A program made the position numbers and the translations under genes. The notes under the pieces were generated by a model that was not told the origin of the DNA, did no database searches, and was given only the letters and a program-made list of their open reading frames with translations. Below are positions 56,800 through 64,000 of a stretch of DNA of 64,000 bases, one piece after another (within the stretch, counting starts at the first letter, position 1; the number at the start of each line of letters is the position of its first letter). The stretch is from Conus ventricosus (Eukaryota > Mollusca > Gastropoda > Neogastropoda > Conidae): contig CM031604.1 of assembly GCA_018398815.1 (NCBI GenBank), positions 48,585,326 to 48,649,325 of the forward strand, in the 5' to 3' direction.

Positions 56800-58023
56800 A
56801 CGTTGTGACCTCGATCCATACCGAAAAGAGAAGCACCCATGCGTGAAAGGTAACGCAGACTGTAATTAGTGTAAATACTCCATCAACATTCAGCCTGCAA
56901 ACTTTAATATTAAGTTTCCGCTGATCCCATGGCGCTGACGATGTTATAATGCCCAGGGCACACGCTAAACTATCATTCAAAATAGATATTGCATCGCAGA
57001 TCCTATGCTACTGTTGTTTGCCAATTTAGGCAGGGCTATCGTTAAACATATAAGCAATCAAACTGGAGGGCAGCGAAGTTTGTACTAACGAGGCAGAACT
57101 TTTGGCCCTTTATTCTGATTTATGGCTGCCTAAAAAAGAAAGAAAAGAGAAAGTTTATCAGGGAAACTCAAGACACAAACGTCTCAAGCACGAGTTGGGG
57201 CTGGGGATGCAAGAATGATTTAAAGATGAGGCATAGCAGAAGCATTTGCAACAGATTCTGCATCCCTCTAGATTTGAGCTTTTAAAGACGCATATCCCAT
57301 AATTTACCAAGGCGCACTAAAAGAAAAACTTACTTATCATCTAACATTTAATCCTAGGCGGGTCTGTCGTTCTGTCTGAAGATCCTGATGCTAAATACGC
57401 GGTTAGTGACATTTCTCTTGAGTTTGGTGTTGTTAAACGAAAACCCTGAACTGGCCAGAACAATCTTAACCCAGTATAAAGTAAAACGGTTATTTTATTA
57501 TGAAAACGTATACACGCCATAAGAAATAGAAACAAGCGAGACACTCTCGGAACTTACAGCTAAAGCAGACTCTGAAGTCTTTAAAAGGAATTTTGTTCTT
57601 ATTTACTGAAGGAACAACTCCCTTTTCAGAGAGAATCAGAAGTGTTTAATAATCCAAAAATTGAGAAGTTGACGGCGCAATAAATGTAGTCTATCAGATT
57701 GGTAATTCGGGTCGCGGACTTTAACCTTACCAACACTTTGATGAAATAAGAAAGTTTGTTCGCTGGAGGTAGCACAGGGATCCTGCATTGAGCGGTATGT
57801 AAAAAAACTTCGCCTTTATGATGTAAGACTCGAAGACTACTTAAAAGTAAATATGGGTTTGGTTGGACTTTAGATCCACATATGACTACAAATTGTTTGG
57901 AAGTGGTGAAAAGGATAGGGCAAGATGGTATAAAAATAACTATTCACAAGAAAGCAGACGGAAACGCAGGTCCCAAAAAAAATGCACATTTTTATGGTTT
58001 GTGATGCTCAGTTAAACCATTGA
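56800..58023 (+). pseudogene. Polinton major capsid protein of Polinton-2, frameshifted
   Basis: Plus strand, ordered blocks in changing frames: DLDPYRKEKHPCVKG, MPRAHAKLSFKIDIAS, IKLEGSEVCTNEAELLALY, SDLWLPKKER, ICNRFCIPLDLSF, DPDAKYAVSDISLEFGVV, SEVFNNPKIEKLTAQ, QHFDEIRKFV, DGIKITIHKKADGNAGPKK and HIFMVCDAQLNH to a stop near 58,023. These follow Polinton MCP order throughout and correspond to the Polinton-1 gene at 36.35-37.7 kb. It ends about 60 bp before the ATPase start, as in a capsid operon. It is inactive. Confidence 0.8.
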
Positions 58024-58083
58024 AGAAAACAGGCTAAAAGACGCAGCTTATAAAATGCAGAAGAAATATTCTAATAAAAACAG

Positions 58084-58698
58084 ATGGATAGCTTGAAGTT
58101 TTTCTTCCTAAAGATCCGCACTGTCTCTATCTGCGGGATTACTGGTGTGGAAAACTTCTTCGGACTCACTTGTTACAAAACAATATACAGTTTCATTACG
58201 AGCACAGTGTGATATTCTGCACAACCATTATGCACAACAAGTCTTACAAAGAAAGGAAGTTTATTTGACAGACGAGAATAATTTTTTAGTTGATCCTCGC
58301 GACAATACTGAGCGACTGTTTTAGCAACATTACTATCGACTATTTGAGGGATCTGAAACACTGTTTTATTATGGATGACTGTTCGGGCGCCGAACAAGAC
58401 ATTGTTACAAAAAAGAAAAGCTCTGTCAAAGCTAGCCTTTAGTGGTCGCCACGCCTTAGTTTCGGTTGGGCTCCTTAACTCACAAATATATTGCTGTCTT
58501 AAAAGACTTCGATCGCAGTTAAAATCGATTGTATTATTTTTCACTAAGACAAAGATAGTTTTGAAGCATGGTTTAAGTGAAAATTTATATAATAAGGGGG
58601 GGGACAAAGATGACTAAAACAAATAAAAAGCAGTTAGAAACATCTAGCACGCTAAGCTATGCTTACGGGGACTGACCCCCAGTTCAATACGTTTGTTT
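58084..58698 (+). pseudogene. Packaging ATPase of Polinton-2, decayed
   Basis: It starts MDSLKFFFLK, as in MEQLNFMTKT of the intact copy. The Walker A site is ruined (DYWCGKL where the intact copy has GQNGCGKT). HYEHSVIFC and KERKFI follow, then Walker B FIMDDCSGAEQD in another frame, KALSKLAFSGRHALVSVG, and the same final PVQYVCL. At least four frame changes occur. Length and order equal the intact copy at 41,791-42,402. Confidence 0.85.
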
Positions 58699-58751
58699 AT
58701 TATATATTTATATTATCATTTAATATATTATATTTTTAATATTATAAAAAG

Positions 58752-59500
58752 AATGTCCTCGGGCCAGAACCAAAAGCGGAGCTAGCTCCAAAATGCGTTT
58801 GAAAGGGGCCATAGAGTTAAAAGACCCTAGCAAGACCAACTGAGTTTGATCTAAATAGAGTGCCAGAAATGTTATGATTGAGTACACAGATGACGGGTTT
58901 ACCAAACGAACAGAAATTGAAGACATAAAAACGGCAGCAGTATCCTACCCAGAAGAGATAAGAAATTTAAGGGCAAACGATTTTGGCAACATGAATACAG
59001 AACTCTACATAAAAGAGAGAAATGTTTGGGCGTTGCTTCCTGAAATTGCTTGGAATCTAAAGTTTGAACCTACGAAGCCCTAATGTATATACTTGATAAG
59101 AACAACAATTGTAGAAAAAGCTTTAAATGAAGGACCCGTTTCCTTGATAGTCTGGTTACCAGAACACAACAGAACAAACAGATTGACAAAACTATCAGGG
59201 TTCTGAATATATGCTACAGAGACAGAAGGTCCTTAGCTGAAGTGGGAGGCGACAACCGTCGGCTTACCATTTTACCCCAACTCTACAGGGCGCAACGCTA
59301 CCTAGGCAAATGCAGATGATTTTTCGCTTATTATTACTCCCGAGGGAGGGCAAACTAGTTTGCCTGACTGTGTTAATCAGGAGGGATAAAATAAGGCTGA
59401 AAACTTGGATGCTCCTCTGAAGCTCGCTATTGCAATTACTAAAAACGGAGATGAAATAACACCCATGTAACATCTGACAAGGTTACTATAATGGTTTGAC
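58752..59500 (+). pseudogene. Conserved Polinton gene following the ATPase in Polinton-2
   Basis: It is homologous to 40,919-41,774. Both start MSxGQ/MSQGP. The open part (58,874-59,083) reads IEYTDDGFTKRTEIEDIK and EEIRNLRANDFGNMNTELY. Then KALNEGPVSLIVWLPEHN and ITKNGDEI/VTSDKVTIMV follow in other frames. In Polinton-1 this gene precedes the ATPase, but here it follows it, so one of the two elements has been rearranged. Confidence 0.65.
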
Positions 59501-59648
59501 AAAGCACAAACTAACAGTACTCTACTCCCCGACTTTATTTTCATTAAGTATGTTAATTTTATTGCGTTTTACTCTTTAATGAAGTGCGCCAGACGGATTA
59601 AATAAAACGATATGTATAAGCTTAATTTTAAAATAATCTATTTTAAAA
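59501..59648. other. AT-rich spacer
   Basis: Short noncoding spacer before the membrane-protein gene, with no motif assigned. Confidence 0.4.
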
Positions 59649-60225
59649 ATGCATGTTCAACATTTAGTAACGCAAATTACTGAAACTTCAAAAGGAAATA
59701 GAAAGCGACTTGGATAAGTATAAGAGTTACCAGAAAGAAATAATATGCAAAGCTTTAAATACTCCATTCTTATGAATTACTGGCTCATCGCTGTACTACG
59801 TAAGTGCAGGTCTAGGAGTTGCTGTTTTAGCTACTGTGGGTGTGGGCTGGGCGCCAGTCTTCTTTAGCCATTAGGGGTCTTGGGTTAGGTTTAGGCCGGC
59901 CATGTCTTTGATTGGAAGTGCTGTTTTAAAAAAATTAACTCCTAAATTACAAAAGCACACTGCATTGTATCCCTAGCATCAGCAAAATTTGTTCATTAAG
60001 ATTAAGACAATAAGCAAATTTCATACAGATGAACATTACAGACGAAGAATTTGAGAAGCTTATGGCTGACGCGATGATTACAGACGCAGAAAATGAAACT
60101 TCAAAAGGAGTGGAGAAAAGACTTTACTTCACGACAGGATAACCCTGATGCAATAAAACAAACATTGAAAAACAAACACATGATCGGTTAAACACACCCA
60201 AAAATATGCAAAAAAAATAAGTTAA
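59649..60225 (+). pseudogene. Small membrane protein of Polinton-2, frameshifted
   Basis: From MHVQHLVTQITETSKGNRK the blocks are LGVAVLATVGVGWAPVF (membrane segment), GSAVLKKLTPKLQKHTALY, NITDEEFEKLMADAMITD and SKGVEKRLYF. It corresponds to 35,700-36,275 of Polinton-1. A virion or membrane role is inferred from the family pattern only. Confidence 0.65.
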
Positions 60226-60252
60226 CAAAAATAAACACTATTTTTTTTGTTA

Positions 60253-61205
60253 ACTTACTGTGTTATTGGCGACAACTTGCAGCTCTTCAACGAACAACGA
60301 TCTTTTAGGGGCAGGCATTTAAAGAGAGAGTCTCTCTTAAATAATATACGGGAGTGGTTGTTTTCATAATTCTTTCAACTTCATATACATCTAATGCTCC
60401 AATGTGATCGTACTCTAATTCTAACATCACTTCTGGCTCTCCAGGAGCATACAAGTATCTAACTTGTAACCAAACGGCAAGAGTTTTTGATTACCTTGGA
60501 CGTCTCAGTAATGCTAATTTTTTTTTTTTTTAATTTGATTGCGTTTACTGGCTTCACCCTGTTGCTTTAAATTCTTCGTTGTCATGGCCGTAAGAACTGG
60601 GATGCAATCTCCTAACCCATTCTGTGTTGCGGTTCTCCTCTGTCCATAATTTCTCGGGGTGGATTGATAAGTAACAGGCGTTCAGCTAGATTCTTATTAA
60701 AGTTTTTTCTAACTAGGCTTGTGATCGATGGTTCCTGGATCCCTCTCTTAACTGGACATGATGTTTTAAAAACAGTTGGTTTACAGAACCTTTAAACTCT
60801 TTTCATCATCAACTTAACCATCCCTAGGATACTTTAATGGCCTCTCATGTATATTTGTTGAAAGTCACCAGCCACACAGTTGAGCTTTTATCCGTTAAAG
60901 TCAGCGTCCTTTGTATCTTGAAGCCATGGTCAACAACTGTCAGAGCATACTTAAACTTTTTTTCTTCTAACTTTGTCATCTGGAAGATACAGCAAGTCAA
61001 TCTGGTGGTGTCATTACGAACTGAATTATCAAATCGAGGTCTTATTATTCTTTTGGGGCATGCAAATATATTTGCCAAATTGCCTGTTTGAAAGCCAGTC
61101 TTTGCATTTGCTTCAACACTCTAGCAGCTTTACTCAGTTTATCAATAGCAGCAAGTCCTTCCCTTCCTATAACCTTTTAGGAGAATAATATATTTTGGTC
61201 TTATC
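60253..61205 (-). pseudogene. Polinton integrase of Polinton-2, frameshifted
   Basis: Minus strand. It starts near IYYSPKRL (61.19 kb), as in IYYSPKGSWKG of Polinton-1. The frame 61,078-60,845 has NDTTRLTCCIFQMTKLEEKK and FKYALTVVDHGFKIQRTLTL (core first-Asp region), then in other frames LWTEENRNTEWVRRLHP, a KPVNAIKLKK-like stretch, and at the end SLFVEELQVVANNTVS to a stop near 60,253. DDE residues are not all traceable. It is an old inactive copy. Confidence 0.8.
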
Positions 61206-62229
61206 CAAAAGAAGGACTGTATTTTAATTGGATTTTAAAATTGTTTTTGTGCATGAATATGATTGCTCTCCATAGCACCACAATAAACCAATTCCTGGCT
61301 ATTTTTGTTTCCCTTTTTTTTTTTTGGGGGGGGGTTTTTTATTTTTCTTCTGATGGTTCATAAAAGCCAGAACAGTGCTGGCGGTGGCGATGTTAGAAAC
61401 TTCTTTTCCTGTCACTAAGTAATACTCCATTCATTGCATTCATCAACGTCTGTAAATGTGTGCACTGCATGGGCCCTTGTTCTCTTAACTTTTTATTATT
61501 TAGTCTAAGTGAGCAATTCGTCTTTCTCAAAGCCCGTCTCTTGCCTTACTAAAATCTTCTATTGCTTTGTTATATCCGTTGCTCTCTCTTCATCGGACCG
61601 CAATTTACTACACATAAATTACGCCAGAGAAGGCCAAAGCAATAACAATAGCTCCTCCACCATCATAACACTCCCGCCACTTTTTATAAATCAATATTTT
61701 CTTATAAATTAATCCTTCTATGAACTAAAATTTTCTGGGATAATTCCCTGTGAAACAAGAAAGTCCTTTTGACGCAATCCCTGGCAGTGAATACAACTTT
61801 AACCTTAACAATATCCTCAAAGTCTAACCTTCCTAGGTCAGCCGGCTTCATTCTAAACATGTTTTTGCTAATACACGCTAATAGCGCTAAACTAAGACTC
61901 GCTAAATTACAGCAGAGTGGTAAATCGTATTGATAATCTTTTTTTTTCAACTTATCTTTTTATTACTAAAAAAATAAAATTAAAATAATCATAATACGAA
62001 AGGCTGTCTATGTGCCTTTTAATCAGATAATCTTTTGTTGTTTAAAGCTAAAAATAAGGTTGCAACTAGTTTTAGGCGAATCTATATCCATCCTTTGTTG
62101 GCGGTTTTATTCCTCACAAACATTTTGCAAGGGTTGAATAAACTATAACACCAACGAGAGCCACGCATACTTAACCAGCGTTAAACTCATGGATTGAAAA
62201 GTATATATTTATTTTTTTTATTTGCTTTT
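61206..62229. other. Spacer between integrase and small genes of Polinton-2
   Basis: Poly-T/G at 61,313-61,340. No gene recognised. As in Polinton-1, the integrase and the DPVL-motif gene diverge from this gap. Confidence 0.45.
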
Positions 62230-62640
62230 AAATGGATTGTGAGAACTATAAAGTGTGAGGAGCAAGCAGACAACTCCGTAGAACCAACTGCCATAAAGAA
62301 AGATTATATTCTCTGGCTGCGTGTGGAAAAACTAAACAGTATTTAGGGTTAACTAAGTATTGAACAGATGCAACAACTGTCTACATCAGACATTGAGAAA
62401 GTACTACGGCTAGGGTACGGAAGCGCAAGCTAGGGTCAAACACGGAGGTTAGATCGGTGGTCCAGCCGATGATTGAGTCTATATGGCTTAAGTTGTAATA
62501 AGATGGCACCGAGGTTGATTCAGAAGAAGATTTAAAATACGACTATCAACAAGATCCGGTTTTAAACAAGTCCCTAGAAACTCTTGCATGTGACAAGTAT
62601 ACAAATTTGGAACTATGCTATGTCCATTCATCATGGGATT
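62230..62640 (+). pseudogene. DPVL-motif conserved gene of Polinton-2, frameshifted
   Basis: Blocks KKDYILWLRVEKLNS, SIEQMQQLSTSDIEKVL, LGYGSA, VDSEEDLKYDYQQDPVLNKS, LETLACDKYTNLELCYVH. Each has a counterpart in 30,640-29,989 of Polinton-1 (DKERFYLWQHVENK-like, IHIEQIQQMSPQDI, IDSEQDLTYDLTQDPVL, ESLSCDLYYRFG). Function unknown. Confidence 0.65.
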
Positions 62641-62700
62641 AATAACTTGTAATCATAATTAATTTTGATCAAAAATTGAAATTTAATCGCAATAAAAAAA

Positions 62701-63160
62701 ATGACGATCAGGAGAAGAAGAACGCCACAGGACAATCCACAGTACAGTCCGCAGGAGCAGAATGTGCCACAAGTGAAGTACCACAAGTGAGTAATGTTAC
62801 AAAAAATTTAAAAATCCGGGACGTATTGAGGCTGGGCGTAAACTAGCTGAATGGAAAAGACTGCAAAAAGCAAACCAATAAACAAACAAAAATTATTAGA
62901 TAAAAATACAGCATCGCCACCAGCACCAAAAACTCCAATTAACAAAAACACAATCACAAAACAAACGACAAGATGTATTATTATGTATTGGCTGCTGTTG
63001 TTGGTGGGGAGTTTTAGCATACAAATGTCTTGCGCCATACTTAGCAGCAAAGTCACAAACCCCCACAAACCCCAGTAAAAGAAGAAGAACCAGCTTCTGC
63101 AAAAAAAGAGCAACCTCCTGCTGTAGACCCATTTTTCTATGGAAAGTTTTTAAGAACTAA
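62701..63160 (+). pseudogene. Small basic membrane protein of Polinton-2, frameshifted
   Basis: It starts MTIRRRRTPQDNPQYSPQEQ at 62,701 with an early stop. After shifts, GRIEAGRKLAEWKRLQKANQ is followed by a hydrophobic Cys/Trp-rich part and a Lys/Pro-rich end near 63,160. It is a counterpart of 29,945-29,470. Confidence 0.5.
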
Positions 63161-63440
63161 AAAAGTACAAGTTAAGAACTAGAAAAGTACAAGTTAAAAA
63201 CTAAATAAAGTAAAAGTAAGTTAGTTATTAAAAAAGTACTTTTTAAGTTAAATGCAGTAATTACAATTTTAAGTACAAAAAAAATAAGTTCTTTTTTTAA
63301 GTACTAGTTAGGTTCTTAAATAAGTACTAGTTAGGTTCTTAAGTAAGTACTTGTCAGGTTCTTAAATAAGTTCTAGTTAGGTTATTAAATAAGTACTAGT
63401 GAGGTTCTTAAGTTAAGTACAAGTCAAGTCAGTCAAGTTA
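63150..63440. repeat. AT-rich ~20-bp tandem repeat (AAGTACTAGTTAGGTTCTTA)
   Basis: About twelve imperfect units. The unit includes TTCTTAA as in the 12-bp repeat of Polinton-1, and it also follows the small gene cluster. It lies between the small plus genes and the convergent PolB end. Confidence 0.85.
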
Positions 63441-64000
63441 ATCTTTTAAAGTTCTCCAATGCCCTACAGCATATAAAACTCAGGACTAACGTAAGTTCTC
63501 TTGTTATTGTTAGAGACTAGTGATTTCTTGTTAACTGCAGTTGTGTTTACTTATGAAGAGTAGAGCGCAGATTAACATTTGTGTGATAAAATACTTTGGT
63601 TTTCAAAGAGAGCTTGCTTGTAGTTGTCGTGAGATATATTTTTTTGACAACTTCTTATTTATGCCTTTAGCTTTCTTCATTACAGAAGTCGGCTGGCAAC
63701 GCTGTACACTTCGACCGCAAACCAACATATTCTTGATAACTGTCCCATTAAGTTCATCCTTCACTTCCAATTACTTTCTTTTAACAGTTGAATGTAAAGG
63801 CGAATCTTTGGATAGGCGCATGTGTCGTACCATCCATTAGCTCCTTTAGCCACTTCTGTTTCTAAATCCTTATAGAAGTACTTCTGTTGGGACGTCTAGA
63901 ATAAAAGAGTCAGTGTCTGTGTAAAGAACTCTTGCTTCTGGGTACAGTGGTTTAAAGTAGTCGTACAGAAATTCTAAACATCAATAATTTTGACAGCTCT
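63440..64000 (-). pseudogene. PolB C-terminal part of Polinton-2, runs off window
   Basis: The minus strand shows LYTDTDSFILDVPT at about 63,925-63,885, the polymerase C motif (YTDTDS) with both aspartates intact. Then come FYKDLETEVAKGANGWYDT, YPKDSPLHSTVKRK, MKDELNGTVI, EYVGLRSKVYSV, NISHDNYKQALFE and the end SPEFY plus AVGHWRTL near 63,440. At least four frameshifts are seen. Palm and exonuclease regions lie beyond 64,000. It is homologous to 32,078-32,600 of Polinton-1 and better preserved at the catalytic motif. Confidence 0.85.

Larger units (their letters stand above)
49247..64000. mobile_element. Polinton-2: decayed, rearranged Polinton gene set, right end outside window
   Basis: Homologues of Polinton-1 genes occur in another order and orientation: gene X (plus), minor capsid (minus), MCP, ATPase, conserved gene, membrane protein (plus), integrase (minus), two small genes (plus), AT-rich repeats, PolB C-terminus (minus). 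No terminal inverted repeat pair or target duplication is visible, so borders are guesses, and more than one element could be present. Sequence divergence from Polinton-1 is large, with recognisable similarity mainly at protein level. Confidence 0.65.

Noticed and set aside
57341..57544. Minus frame 67 codons and other minus frames over 56.8-58.6 kb
   Set aside because: They are shadows of the plus-strand capsid protein and ATPase pseudogenes.

Overview
The window looks like intergenic DNA from an animal nuclear genome, probably a marine invertebrate and most likely a gastropod mollusc. The species guess is inference. It rests on very long CA/GA/TA microsatellites, LINE 3' ends with (TTGAC)n tails, a tRNA-derived SINE, a Penelope-like element (PLE) with a GIY-YIG domain, and virus-like Polinton (Maverick) elements. 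I found no convincing host protein gene. Nearly every coding signal belongs to a mobile element, and nearly all are broken by frameshifts or stops.

Layout. Bases 1-12,400 are simple repeats and minisatellites with remnants of non-LTR retrotransposons (2.46-3.50 kb; 9.14-9.22 kb) and one SINE (5.13-5.74 kb). Bases 12,465-15,745 hold a PLE in tandem: a 5'-truncated copy followed by a near-complete copy, each ending in a hammerhead ribozyme. Next come a foldback element (15.78-16.86 kb), another LINE 3' end (16.94-17.82 kb), a non-LTR RNase H remnant (18.15-18.96 kb), a ~150-bp satellite (19.75-20.93 kb), and a block of duplicated segments built around GA/CA microsatellites (21-26.4 kb). A MITE lies at 26,492-26,722.

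At 26,926-42,559 is a 15.6-kb Polinton-like element, here Polinton-1. Its terminal inverted repeats begin AGAGAACAGAG, and a 5-bp target duplication (CCATC) flanks it. It sits inside a second RNase H retroelement remnant that resumes at 42,560. In order it carries a gene of unknown function, AT-rich tandem repeats, small conserved genes (minus), a retrovirus-type integrase (plus), protein-primed DNA polymerase B (minus, convergent with the integrase), a small membrane protein (minus), major capsid protein (minus), a coiled-coil/membrane protein (plus), a penton-like minor capsid protein (plus), a conserved gene (plus), and an intact packaging ATPase (plus) whose 3' end lies inside the right inverted repeat.

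Bases 42,560-49,246 hold the rest of the interrupted retroelement with an expanded 40-bp minisatellite, a long unassigned stretch, an inverted PLE copy with its own hammerhead (46.44-48.15 kb), and a 656-bp repeat carrying a different hammerhead ribozyme (retrozyme-like, 48.34-49.25 kb). From about 49.25 kb to the window end lies a second, diverged and more decayed set of Polinton genes (Polinton-2): the same unknown gene, minor capsid (minus), major capsid, ATPase, conserved gene and membrane protein (plus), integrase (minus), small genes (plus), AT-rich repeats, and the C-terminal part of polymerase B (minus, running off the window). It is interrupted at 54.29-55.92 kb by a large palindrome made of two GIY-YIG gene fragments.

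How the genes relate. In Polintons, PolB and the integrase copy and insert the DNA, while MCP, minor capsid protein and ATPase form a virion module. Both modules are recognisable twice here, but only the ATPase of Polinton-1 is an open, uninterrupted gene, so neither copy looks autonomous as assembled.
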